64,000 nucleotides of DNA, taken from positions 6,243,501 through 6,307,500 of the forward strand of contig NZ_CP139972.1 of NCBI RefSeq assembly GCF_034424315.1, in the 5' to 3' direction. The DNA is from Chitinophaga sancti. GTDB lineage: Bacteria > Bacteroidota > Bacteroidia > Chitinophagales > Chitinophagaceae. Position numbers and translations under genes: made by a program. Every line of letters starts with the position of its first letter. Positions within the stretch are counted from its first letter, which is position 1. Below the pieces are notes generated by a model. It did no database searches. It was not told the DNA's origin and was given only the letters and a program-made list of their open reading frames with translations. Positions 7,906-15,821 of the stretch are shown here, in pieces.

Positions 7906-10149
7906 ATGGCAAACTTTGGGAAACAGATGCTGAACATTTTGGGAGAGATTAAAGGAACGGGCTCCTTTGTAAGTAGTGGAGTTCAGCCTTTCCTCTTCCC
8001 TGGTTTACAGATCCGGGGCATGGATGAAATCGGGTTTCCTATCAATGCTACCCAAATTAAAGCGCTGATCAAAATAGCACACCAGGCACCATTCGGTAAG
8101 GGGAGCAAAACAGTGCTCGACAAAGCCGTGAGGAGTGCGTGGGAAATTGATGCTAACCAGATAAAATTTGTTAATAAAAAATGGGGGGAATTTGTAGACG
8201 GTATTTTGAAGCAAATCAAGCCTTCTATGGGGCTTGAAGGGCTTTCGGTTTCTGCAAATCTGTACAAGTTGCTGATATATCAGAAAGGGGACTTCTTTCT
8301 ACCTCATAAAGATTCTGAGAAGGAGCCGGGAATGTTCGGTACGCTTATTATAGGTTTACCTTCCAGCCATACAGGGGGAGAGTTAGTTGTAAAATTTGAC
8401 GGATGCAGTGAGGTTATTGATTTTTCTGACCCGGTCAACAAGTATCAAATTCCATTTGCGGCCTTTTATGCTGATTGTGAGCATGAGATCAGGCCCATTA
8501 CATCCGGTTACCGGGTTTGCCTGGTATATAACCTGGTTCAGGTTAAGGCAGATAGGAAAATTCAGCCACAACAGCTGAACGATCAGGTAAAGCAACTCGC
8601 CGAACTTTTGAAGGCCAGTGAAGAAGACCAGGATATTCCCAAAATTGTGCTATTGGGGCATCAATATACCCCTTCCAATTTCACTATGAATGCCTTGAAA
8701 TTAAACGACAGACATAAGGCAGAGGCACTTATCAGGGCAGCGGAGTTAGCAGAATTTTATATAAAACCGGGTTTGGTTACGTCCTATCAAGTGGGTGAGC
8801 TAACGGAAGATGATACTAAACAATCGTCTTCAGGTCGTAACTATAGGAAACGGAATCGTTATTATGAGGAGTATGACGATGAGAATTTAACAGGAAATGG
8901 AATAATAGGGGAGGTGTATGATGAATATGTTTGCATCGAGCATTGGATGAAGGGAGGTATACCGCCATTGCGAAATATTCAGTTCGATGAGATGGACCTT
9001 ATATCAGCCATAACCCTTAATGAGGGAGAGCCCATAGAAAAGGCTGCCGAAGGCTATACTGGCAATGCAGGTATGGAAATGCAATATTGGTATCACTATG
9101 GCGCTATTTTCCTGTGGCCTCGAAAGTACCATTATGACATGGTGATAGATCTTGATGCTGAAAATAAGCTGGAATGGATAGACTATTATAACCGGCACTG
9201 GAAAACCCTCACAAAGGTAGATATCGCCCTCACAAAAAAACTGGTAGAAGCAGGGATGTCTGTAAAGCACCTGAAAGAGAAAGCTGATTATAGTCCATTG
9301 GCAGATTGGCTGATGAACCTGAATGATGAGAAGTATCTATTGAATAAAGGTTCGCAATTTTTGACGGATCATTTTGTACGGATCGCTGTTGACAAATGGA
9401 TAAAGCTGGTCAAACATTATCCAATAGACCAATTTGAAAATATTTTCTTAACCGCCGGCAATAAAAAAGAAGTGTCGGTTATCAGGCATCTGTTAGGCAT
9501 CTTCAATGATTTGTTGGAGGATAGTTCCTCTTCAGCAAGGGCATTTGTGGAACAACAAGCCTCGTGCATACCTGGCTATTTGGAAAACCTAAAATTAACT
9601 GCGGAAAATGAGAAAAAGGGTATCAGGGAGATCTTACGATACCTTTTGCAAATCGACGGGAAGAAAGTGATCAGAGAAAAAAACTGGCACAAGAAGATAA
9701 CAGCAGCCCTTACCCAAAAACTAACACGAGAATATGTAAATGACATTCTGATAGCTGAAATACTAGGTGCTGATAACAAATCAAATCTCGCCGAGCAATT
9801 ATTGTCAGTTTGCATAAGCGATCTACAGCGCAGGGTACTGGATAAACCTAAGCCTCCCATTAGCTGGTCAAGACCTGTGCCTAAAAAAGCTGGTATCTAT
9901 GGAGATGTTTGGGATATCCTGGCAGATTTTCTCAAATCTGCTACTGTACAAATTTTTAATTATCAGGCTATATTAGAAAAACGGAAGGAAATGGAGTATG
10001 CTATCGGAGATGTTGTTATTGACATTGAAATGGAAACCATCAGGAGGGGATCTCCTCATACACTCAGGCTTACTAAAACGCAATATGCATATGAAAGAGA
10101 GCTAGCTAAGTGGAAAGAGGATGTTGAAATATTAGAAAAAATAAAGTAA
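7906..10149 (+). CDS. Large 2OG-Fe(II) oxygenase-domain protein
   Basis: A 747-residue soluble protein. Residues about 110-210 form a prolyl-4-hydroxylase-like 2OG-Fe(II) oxygenase domain: LYKLLIYQKGDFFLPHKDSE gives H134-x-D136, CEHEIRP gives H193, and GYRVCLVYNL gives R203 for 2-oxoglutarate. These are the complete iron and co-substrate ligands, so the domain should be active. The remaining 530 residues are helical and charged, with no domain I can name. Relatives of this architecture occur scattered in bacteria and fungi with unknown substrate. The gene is intact but lies among pseudogenes in an AT-rich stretch, which suggests horizontal gain. The ATG at 7906 follows a short AT-rich leader. 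Confidence 0.82.
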   Translation: MANFGKQMLNILGEIKGTGSFVSSGVQPFLFPGLQIRGMDEIGFPINATQIKALIKIAHQAPFGKGSKTVLDKAVRSAWEIDANQIKFVNKKWGEFVDGILKQIKPSMGLEGLSVSANLYKLLIYQKGDFFLPHKDSEKEPGMFGTLIIGLPSSHTGGELVVKFDGCSEVIDFSDPVNKYQIPFAAFYADCEHEIRPITSGYRVCLVYNLVQVKADRKIQPQQLNDQVKQLAELLKASEEDQDIPKIVLLGHQYTPSNFTMNALKLNDRHKAEALIRAAELAEFYIKPGLVTSYQVGELTEDDTKQSSSGRNYRKRNRYYEEYDDENLTGNGIIGEVYDEYVCIEHWMKGGIPPLRNIQFDEMDLISAITLNEGEPIEKAAEGYTGNAGMEMQYWYHYGAIFLWPRKYHYDMVIDLDAENKLEWIDYYNRHWKTLTKVDIALTKKLVEAGMSVKHLKEKADYSPLADWLMNLNDEKYLLNKGSQFLTDHFVRIAVDKWIKLVKHYPIDQFENIFLTAGNKKEVSVIRHLLGIFNDLLEDSSSSARAFVEQQASCIPGYLENLKLTAENEKKGIREILRYLLQIDGKKVIREKNWHKKITAALTQKLTREYVNDILIAEILGADNKSNLAEQLLSVCISDLQRRVLDKPKPPISWSRPVPKKAGIYGDVWDILADFLKSATVQIFNYQAILEKRKEMEYAIGDVVIDIEMETIRRGSPHTLRLTKTQYAYERELAKWKEDVEILEKIK

Positions 10150-10172
10150 GGAATGTTGGGTTTTCTCTTTTA

Positions 10173-10209
10173 CCATGCAGATTTAATACTTAATGTTAAA
10201 TCTGCATGG
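10173..10209. repeat. Perfect 14-bp inverted repeat after the oxygenase gene
   Basis: CCATGCAGATTTAA and TTAAATCTGCATGG flank a 9-nt loop, starting 23 bp after the oxygenase stop. There is no T tract, so it is either a weak terminator or a recombination scar. The ATG at 10206 of the broken ATPase lies in its right arm. Confidence 0.6.
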
Positions 10210-11308
10210 GCCATTTAAAGAAGGTAGAAGTCAAAATCCCAAATGCATTAAAGCTAAGCCTCGCTGTTGTCTTAATGGAATCCACGTCAGGGAGCAAGAC
10301 AACTATTGCCCCATGTTTAAGCACTTATCTTGAAGATAAATTTATAGTTGGCGGAAATAATTATTTCTTCATAGATGAAGTACAGGAAGTGAAGGAATTT
10401 GAAAGAACCCTTCGTATTTGCTGGCGAAGGGTTCTTGTGATATTTACTGTACGGGTAGTAATGCAAATATGCTATCAGGTGAATTGGCTACATTTTTGTC
10501 TGGCAGATATTTAGTATTCAATATCCATAGTCTGAGTTATCAGGAGTTTTTGCAATTTCACCAACTTGAGAATAAATTCGAATCACTAATACTTTACCTC
10601 AGGTATGTAGGAATGCCATTTTTAAGTAATATCGGATTGCAGGAAGATCTACCTTATGAATATCTGCGAGATGTTTACTCCACTATTTTGTTAAAAGACG
10701 TTGTAGCCCGTGAGAATATCCGGAATGTTTCATTTTTAGAAAATCTGGTAACTTATCTCGCAGACAATACAGGCAGTTTTTTTTCTGCCAGCAATATCAG
10801 TAAGTATCTTAAATCCCAAAGAGTGGATATCTCTCCGTAGCTAACTATTAACTATCTGCAGGCGTTGTGCAATACCTTCTTTGTACATAAGGTGGTAAGA
10901 TCAGAAATTGGAAGACTGAAAATATTTGAAATCGGTGAGAAGTATTATTTTGAAGATCTGGGTCTGCGTAATGCAATTGTTTGTTTTAATCAAGGTGCCG
11001 ATATTCATAAACTTATGGAGAATGCTGTTTACTTATTTTTAATACAGCAAAACTATAAAGTGTTTGTAGGAACGTTAGGTGATAAAGAGATAGATTTTGT
11101 TGTAGATAAAAATGGGGCTAAAATTTATTTTCAGGTTTGTCTTACTATTATGGATGAAAGTACTGCCAACAGGGAATTTGGGAATCTGTTAAAAATAGAA
11201 GACAATTATCCTAAGTATGTGATTACGTTGAATGATTTGTTAATTGGTCAGGATAATAATGGAATAATTCAAAAAAACCTGATGGATTTCTTAACAAGTG
11301 AGCTATAA
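10206..11308 (+). pseudogene. AAA_14/DUF4143-type ATPase, broken by a frameshift and a stop codon
   Basis: Three open pieces add up to one ATPase of the family with an N-terminal AAA_14 domain and C-terminal DUF4143. Piece one (10206-10514) has a degraded P-loop region (SGSKTT) and the Walker B phrase YFFIDEVQEVKEFE. Piece two (10418-10840), in another frame, has YCTGSNANMLSGELATFLSG and YLRDVYSTILLKD. Piece three (10865-11308) is in the same frame as piece two, separated by a TAG at 10838-10840, and has the NTFFVHKV, EIGEKYYFEDLGLRN and DKEIDFV motifs of the nuclease-like end. The N-terminal residues before the P-loop are also missing. Such ATPases are common accessory genes of uncertain role, often exchanged between strains. 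Confidence 0.85.
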
Positions 11309-11809
11309 AAAGTGGTAAGATATCAGGGGATGAAAAGAGAAATTGGTTTAAAAGAAGAAGGAACATCATGGTATAGAGAAAGGGTGCATGCATATAATCT
11401 GAGGTCTATTTCCCGCTTACATGAGAAGTAGTTATTATTCTCTAAAAGTAAAATTATTTCAGATATCTGAAATAATTTTAAAAGGGTGGTACCGAAGGTC
11501 GATTCGCCGGTTTTTGTATGGACTATTACGACAAGTATTTATTCATTGGGGCAGTCTTAAGGAGATTTTTTTGTGAGCGTACTGGGGGCTTTGATGATGA
11601 AAAGAAAGCGCGTGCGGTAGATTCGGGTATTCTAGAAGAGATGTTTATCAACAAAAAAAACTGCCCATTGGTAAAAAGGCTGCTTATTGACCAAACTTTT
11701 TCATGCGCTATTTTAATTTGATCACTACATTAATGTCAACATGGTGATAATTATCCAGCCATCGATAATGTCATAAATTTTAGCTTGCCTTTTATGAAGG
11801 AGAACTGCA
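11309..11809. other. Accessory intergenic stretch, about 500 bp
   Basis: This holds one perfect palindrome (11449-11480) and two short open frames whose coding status I cannot support: 11330-11431 (33 residues) and 11518-11721 (67 residues). Neither has a recognisable family. Base composition is AT-rich like the ATPase remnant. I regard it as decayed DNA between the ATPase and the IS-interrupted gene. Confidence 0.4.
11449..11480. repeat. Perfect 32-nt palindrome
   Basis: TAAAATTATTTCAGAT is followed directly by its reverse complement, with no loop. It lies 140 bp past the end of the ATPase remnant. It may be a terminator-like hairpin, an operator or a mobile-element scar. Confidence 0.7.
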
Positions 11810-11856
11810 TCATGATGTTTTCCCATTTGCTCCCACTGGGAGAGTCATCATCTTAT
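11810..11856 (-). pseudogene. Displaced 3' end of the IS-interrupted gene
   Basis: When the IS and one copy of its TAT duplication are removed, the frame of the gene at 13079-13669 runs KIKSTEY and then KMMTLPVGANGKTS before a TGA at 11810-11812. This short segment is therefore the original C-terminus, cut off by the insertion. Confidence 0.65.
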
Positions 11857-11878
11857 ATACTCCCCATTTATTAGACAG
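11857..11878. repeat. IS left terminal inverted repeat
   Basis: Begins ATACTCCCC and ends GACAG; matches the right end at 15 of 22 positions when inverted, including the first nine and last five. Confidence 0.75.
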
Positions 11879-12824
11879 CAATAGGTGAATTATTAATTAA
11901 AGAATCAAATCTATTACTACTATTATAAACTTTCTCTTTTTTTGGTTCTTTTTTTCTCTTTGTTGATATCTGTGGATATGTGGATAACTTATCAGCTGCT
12001 CCATAAATCTCAGCAGGAGTCTTATATTCCAGGCCTTGATGTTTTCGTTCCCAGTTGTAGAATTCCACATACCTGTGAATTCCCTTGTATAAATCCAATG
12101 TACTATCATAAGCATTGAGATAGATATTCTCATACTTGATGCTACGCCAAAATCTTTCGATTGCGATATTGTCAGTGGCTCGTCCTACTCCATCCATGCT
12201 TAGGCGAATTTCAGCACCTAATACAGCTGTTGTAAAGTCTTCACTGGTAAACTGGCTGCCCTGATCCGTATTTAAGATCTCTGGTGCTCCATAAATAGAA
12301 ATGGCCTTTTCAAGCGCTTCCAGACAAAATTCCACTGTCATGGTATTGCTGAGTGTCCAGGATAACAGATAGCGGCTATTCCAGTCTATAATCGCACACA
12401 GGTACATAAAACCCTTCGGCATTGGAATATAAGTTATATCCATACTCCAAACCATATTATTCCGGTCTATTTTCAGGTTCCGAAGCAGGTATGGATATGT
12501 TTTGTGCCACTTACATGCCTCACTTGTATTAGGGGCGGGATATATGGCCGAAATATCCATTTTCCGCATCAATCGCCTTATCCGCTTCACATTAACATGT
12601 AGCTCTGGTGTACTCAGATGTTTTGCCATGCGCTCTGCCCCAAAATAGGGATGTTCCAAATGCATACGGTCTATCTGCTCCATCAGCTCCAGGTTTAATT
12701 TGCTTTCTCCTTTGGGCTCATGGTAATGGCTGCTACGAGATACTTCCAGCAATTGACACTGACGTACAATACTGAGCTCATTGTCCTCCTTATTTACTAA
12801 AGCCATCTTTCCAGTTCTTCCCAA
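11871..12824 (-). CDS. IS3-family transposase OrfB (DDE integrase domain)
   Basis: A 317-residue frame with the HTH_21 region near the start (YFGAERMAKHLS, then VKRIRRLMRKMDI) and an rve-type integrase core. The catalytic triad is visible: D in WSMDITYI, D in LNTDQGSQFTSED, and E in DNIAIERFWRSIKYE, with 35 residues between the second D and the E. The C-terminal YNWERKHQGLEYKTPAE is also typical. The frame opens at a TTG at 12824; an ATG at 12806 (MALVNKED) is the more likely independent start. It overlaps orfA by 35 bp and lies in the +1 frame relative to it. Confidence 0.92.
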   Translation of the reverse strand: MGRTGKMALVNKEDNELSIVRQCQLLEVSRSSHYHEPKGESKLNLELMEQIDRMHLEHPYFGAERMAKHLSTPELHVNVKRIRRLMRKMDISAIYPAPNTSEACKWHKTYPYLLRNLKIDRNNMVWSMDITYIPMPKGFMYLCAIIDWNSRYLLSWTLSNTMTVEFCLEALEKAISIYGAPEILNTDQGSQFTSEDFTTAVLGAEIRLSMDGVGRATDNIAIERFWRSIKYENIYLNAYDSTLDLYKGIHRYVEFYNWERKHQGLEYKTPAEIYGAADKLSTYPQISTKRKKEPKKEKVYNSSNRFDSLINNSPIAV

Positions 12825-13116
12825 ATGCCTGCTCAGATTTTTTTTTCAACCAGTCGACCTCTACCTTGAGTTGACCGATTTGCTTATATAGTTCGTCTTT
12901 TTCTTCCTGATGATCTGAGGCATCGCTACCTGCCTTCTTTCCCTGGTCAAACACATCCTCTGACCCTGATAGCAGTTGCTTCTTCCACTCTGTTATCTGA
13001 GTAGGATGTATATCATACTTCTCGGCCAGCTCTGCTAAGGTCAGCTGTTCCTTTAAGGCCTCGATAGCTACTTTCGCTTTAAACGCTGCATTGAACTTTC
13101 TTCTTCCCTTGTTCAT
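12790..13116 (-). CDS. IS3-family transposase OrfA (helix-turn-helix subunit)
   Basis: The 108-residue protein begins MNKGRRKFNAAFKAKVAIEA and has the transposase HTH TLAELAEKYDIHPTQITEWKKQLL at about residues 26-49. A coiled-coil (ELYKQIGQLKVEVDWLKKKSE) follows and would mediate dimerisation. It recognises the element's inverted repeats and normally acts as part of an OrfAB fusion. A run of nine A on the coding strand (12838-12846) near the overlap with orfB is a candidate slippage site. Confidence 0.92.
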   Translation of the reverse strand: MNKGRRKFNAAFKAKVAIEALKEQLTLAELAEKYDIHPTQITEWKKQLLSGSEDVFDQGKKAGSDASDHQEEKDELYKQIGQLKVEVDWLKKKSEQAFGKNWKDGFSK

Positions 13117-13669
13117 ATTGTAAATTTAAGATGTTTTTCCACTTAAACTTACTGTCCGTTTTTAGGGGAGTATTATACTCCGTGGACTTTATTTTAGGAT
13201 AAATCAAAAAATTAAGGGTAAGTATTTTTGATTCTGTCTCAAATTTGGCAATGATCTTATAAGCATAGACCTTATCCGCTGATAGTTCTGGTGTTTCTAT
13301 TTCTCTTTTTTGGAATAATTCTTTCGTCTTAATTTTTATTAAAGAAGAGATAAATTCTTTTGAGAAGATTTGATCAAAGTAAAGGTCAAATAGCTTCTCT
13401 GTGAGAGGACTAATATTTTTTTCCAGCTTTTGAAGTGCATTGTCAGTGGCTTTGTCATCATTAGCAATATTCATTCGTGCATAAGACCAACAATAATCTC
13501 CTTTTATAGGAAAATCAAAGAACTGTTTAACCGTTTCTTTGTCATGGTGATAAATTCCATCCCGAAATATTTTGAACTGTTCAATCCATGTGCTATCTTT
13601 TGTAGTTTGGGAAAAAACGCAGGTAGCTGTCAGCAGTAGGAATGCAAGGCAAAGGAAAGAGTGCTTCAT
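13079..13669 (-). CDS. Secreted protein of unknown function, 3' end replaced by an IS
   Basis: The gene starts with a signal peptide (MKHSFLCLAFLLLTATCVFSQ, cleavage after FSQ likely). The mature part contains STWIEQFKIFRDGIYHHDKET, shared with the partial gene at 1-244. The native sequence ends at about 13174 with KIKSTEY; the last 32 codons of the present frame (NTPLKTDSKF and onward) are read from the IS end and overlap the start of orfA. The original tail (about 14 residues) now lies at 11810-11856. The truncation removes little, so the protein may still fold, but with a foreign basic tail. Function unknown; a periplasmic location is inferred. It is downstream of a tRNA-Glu terminator. 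Confidence 0.72.
   Translation of the reverse strand: MKHSFLCLAFLLLTATCVFSQTTKDSTWIEQFKIFRDGIYHHDKETVKQFFDFPIKGDYCWSYARMNIANDDKATDNALQKLEKNISPLTEKLFDLYFDQIFSKEFISSLIKIKTKELFQKREIETPELSADKVYAYKIIAKFETESKILTLNFLIYPKIKSTEYNTPLKTDSKFKWKNILNLQYEQGKKKVQCSV
13152..13173. repeat. IS right terminal inverted repeat
   Basis: Reverse complement begins ATACTCCCC and ends GACAG, matching the left end. It sits 36 bp upstream of the orfA start. Confidence 0.75.
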
Positions 13670-13740
13670 AGTTAGGAAATTCTATACACAATATATTGAA
13701 AAATATGAGTGTTAGGTGGGAGTGTTATAGGTAGGTTATA

Positions 13741-13772
13741 AAACAAAAGAGGAACATCAATTGATGTTCCTC
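13741..13772 (-). terminator. Terminator of the first tRNA-Glu gene
   Basis: A perfect palindrome GAGGAACATCAA / TTGATGTTCCTC (13749-13772) followed on the minus strand by TTTTGTTT. It starts 8 bp past the tRNA 3' end. Confidence 0.85.
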
Positions 13773-13780
13773 TTTCTTCG

Positions 13781-13852
13781 TACCGCGTACGGGAGTCGAA
13801 CCCGTCATTCCTCCGTGAAAGGGAGGCGTCTTAGCCGATTGACCAACGCGGC
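13781..13852 (-). tRNA. tRNA-Glu (anticodon TTC)
   Basis: The reverse complement folds as a 72-nt tRNA: acceptor stem GCCGCGT / ACGCGGT (first pair a G-U), anticodon stem CCTCC / GGAGG around the loop CTTTCAC giving anticodon TTC, and a T arm with GGTTCGACTCC. The CCA end is not encoded, as is normal in this group. An identical copy lies at 30161-30232. Confidence 0.95.
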
Positions 13853-13945
13853 GTTTCGCGATTGGGATTGCAAAGGTAGACAATTATTTAATAATTCAAA
13901 ATTTATTTCAAAAAAGTCGGACGTATTTTCGCATTTTCACGTTTT

Positions 13946-15751
13946 ATGATGCATTCACGTAAGGATAGGCTGTTCGATGCCATAGATTATCAACTCGAAA
14001 AGTTCCCTAAAGAAGACATGCTCGCGGCCAAGGTGAATGGCACCTGGACCCGCTACAGCACTGCTTTCGTAAGAGAAATCGCCGATAAATTCAGTGCCGG
14101 GTTACTGCAACTGGGCGTTAGTGGTAACGACGGTTCCGCTGCCGGAGCCGACAAAATTGCCATTATCAGCTCGAACCGACCAGAATGGATCTTTACCGAT
14201 CTGGCCGTTCAGCAAACCGGGGCGGTCCTCGTACCGCTTTATCCCACTACCAGCCTCCCGGAACTGGAATTTATCCTCAATGATGCCGAAGTGAAGTACC
14301 TCTTCATCGGCAATCAGGAATTGTATGACAAGATCAACAGCATACGACCGCAGTTGCCGTACCTGAAAGGGATCTACACCTTTGACCCCCTTCCTGATGT
14401 GTCGCATTGGTCGGCAGTCACAGACATGGCGACGCCAGAACTGCTGCAAAAAGTGCAGGAGGTAAAAGCAGGAATATCGCCCCGGCAGCTGGCTACTATC
14501 ATCTATACGTCGGGTACCACCGGTACGCCAAAAGGGGTGATGCTCAGTCATCACAATATTGTGAGTGATGCCTTCATGGGCAAGGTCTCATTCCCTTTCT
14601 ATGACGATCCTGCTAAAAAAGCGCTCAGCTTCCTTCCGCTGAACCATATTTTCGAGAAATGCGTCACCTATATCTACTTCTACAGTGGCACCAGCATTTA
14701 CTACGCTGAAAGTCTGGATACCATTGCCGATAACCTGCGGGAAGTAAAACCCGATGGATTTACCACCGTACCCCGCCTGCTGGAAAAGGTATACGATAAG
14801 ATCCTTGCCACCGGCAATAAACTGACCGGTATCAAAAAGACCTTATTCTTCTGGGCAGTAGGCCTCGCTACCCGCTATGACAACGTAAAAAGCGGAGGGA
14901 CCTGGTACAATCTGCAACTCGCGCTGGCCGATAAACTCATTTTTAGTAAATGGAGAGCAGCCCTTGGTGGCAGGGTGGATTTCATTGTAACAGGTGGTGC
15001 CGCCTGCCAGGAAAAATTACTCCGCATCTTCTGGGCCGCTAAAATACCCGTATACGAAGGTTATGGCCCTACCGAGAATAGTCCTGTGATCAGTGTAAAT
15101 ACCCGGAAAGAGGTCAGATTTGGCACCGTAGGACCCGTTTTAGAGGGCCTTCAGGTAAAGCTGGCTGAAGATGGGGAAATATGCGTTAAAGGCGATTCTG
15201 TGATGGTTGGATACTATAAGAGACCCGACCTGACAGCAGAGGTGGTAAAAGACGGCTGGCTACTCACCGGCGATATCGGTATCCTGCAGGAAGGAAAATA
15301 CCTGAAGATCACCGACCGTAAAAAAGAACTGTTCAAGACAAGTGGGGGTAAATATGTAGCCCCTCAGCCGATAGAAAATAAATGTAAAGAGGATCCTTTC
15401 ATTGAGCAGATGATGGTAATAGGGGCTGACAGGAAGTTTGTGAGTGCCCTGATCGTACCGGCATTTCCATATTTAAAACAATGGATGCAGCAGCAGGGAA
15501 TTCCTTTTACAAGCCATGAAGCGGCTATTAAAGAGCCGAAAGTGTTGGAAAAATACCAGGAGGTGATTGAAGGATATAATTCCGGGTTCAACCATGTAGA
15601 GCAGGTAAGGAAACTGGCACTGTTGCCGGATGAGTGGAGTGTGGAAGGAGGGGAGATGACGCCGAAAATGAGTTTAAAGCGGAAAGTGGTGCTGGAAAAG
15701 TACAAGGAGGTGATTGAAGGTATTTACAATGTAAAAAGTAATGCTAATTAA
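13946..15751 (+). CDS. Long-chain acyl-CoA synthetase (AMP-forming)
   Basis: A 601-residue ANL-superfamily ligase that activates fatty acids to acyl-CoA through an acyl-adenylate. The phosphate-binding loop YTSGTTGTPKGVMLSH is at 187-202, the adenine motif GYGPTENSP at about 371, the TGDIG motif at about 438 and the hinge DRKKELFKTSGGKY at about 455. The late region with the long linker and FNHVEQVRK is typical of the FadD15/FAA1-like group of about 600 residues. No signal peptide; the protein should be cytosolic or membrane-associated. Start: ATG ATG at 13946/13949, 93 bp from the tRNA on the other strand. A GC-rich terminator follows at 15777. Confidence 0.93.
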   Translation: MMHSRKDRLFDAIDYQLEKFPKEDMLAAKVNGTWTRYSTAFVREIADKFSAGLLQLGVSGNDGSAAGADKIAIISSNRPEWIFTDLAVQQTGAVLVPLYPTTSLPELEFILNDAEVKYLFIGNQELYDKINSIRPQLPYLKGIYTFDPLPDVSHWSAVTDMATPELLQKVQEVKAGISPRQLATIIYTSGTTGTPKGVMLSHHNIVSDAFMGKVSFPFYDDPAKKALSFLPLNHIFEKCVTYIYFYSGTSIYYAESLDTIADNLREVKPDGFTTVPRLLEKVYDKILATGNKLTGIKKTLFFWAVGLATRYDNVKSGGTWYNLQLALADKLIFSKWRAALGGRVDFIVTGGAACQEKLLRIFWAAKIPVYEGYGPTENSPVISVNTRKEVRFGTVGPVLEGLQVKLAEDGEICVKGDSVMVGYYKRPDLTAEVVKDGWLLTGDIGILQEGKYLKITDRKKELFKTSGGKYVAPQPIENKCKEDPFIEQMMVIGADRKFVSALIVPAFPYLKQWMQQQGIPFTSHEAAIKEPKVLEKYQEVIEGYNSGFNHVEQVRKLALLPDEWSVEGGEMTPKMSLKRKVVLEKYKEVIEGIYNVKSNAN

Positions 15752-15776
15752 TTAAAAAGGTTTTCTTAAAATAAAT

Positions 15777-15808
15777 GGGCCGGCTGTCTGAAGGCCGGCC
15801 CTGGTTTT
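15777..15808. terminator. GC-rich stem-loop terminator between convergent genes
   Basis: GGGCCGGC and GCCGGCCC pair perfectly around a 9-nt loop, followed by TGGTTTT on the plus strand. It separates the acyl-CoA ligase from the convergent GH16-like gene. Confidence 0.8.
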
Positions 15809-15821
15809 GATCCTATTACTA

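Larger units (their letters stand above)
11857..13173 (-). mobile_element. Complete IS3-family insertion sequence (about 1317 bp)
   Basis: It carries two overlapping transposase genes (orfA, orfB) and imperfect 22-bp terminal inverted repeats that begin ATACTCCCC and share the inner block GACAG (11857-11878 and 13152-13173). The outer ends are flanked by TAT on both sides (11854-11856 and 13174-13176), consistent with the 3-bp target duplication seen in IS3-family transposition. Both transposase frames are open and the DDE residues are present, so it may still be active. The stop codon of orfB lies inside the left inverted repeat, as often in this family. It has inserted near the 3' end of a host gene on the same strand. 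Confidence 0.88.

Noticed and set aside
11481..11515. A GGGTGGTACCG motif resembling the T-box antiterminator
   Set aside because: There is no specifier stem, no downstream aminoacyl-tRNA or amino acid gene, and T-boxes are not expected in this phylum; most likely chance.
11518..11721. A 67-residue open frame as a gene
   Set aside because: No family, no ribosome site, odd composition and location in decayed DNA. Not enough support to call it.
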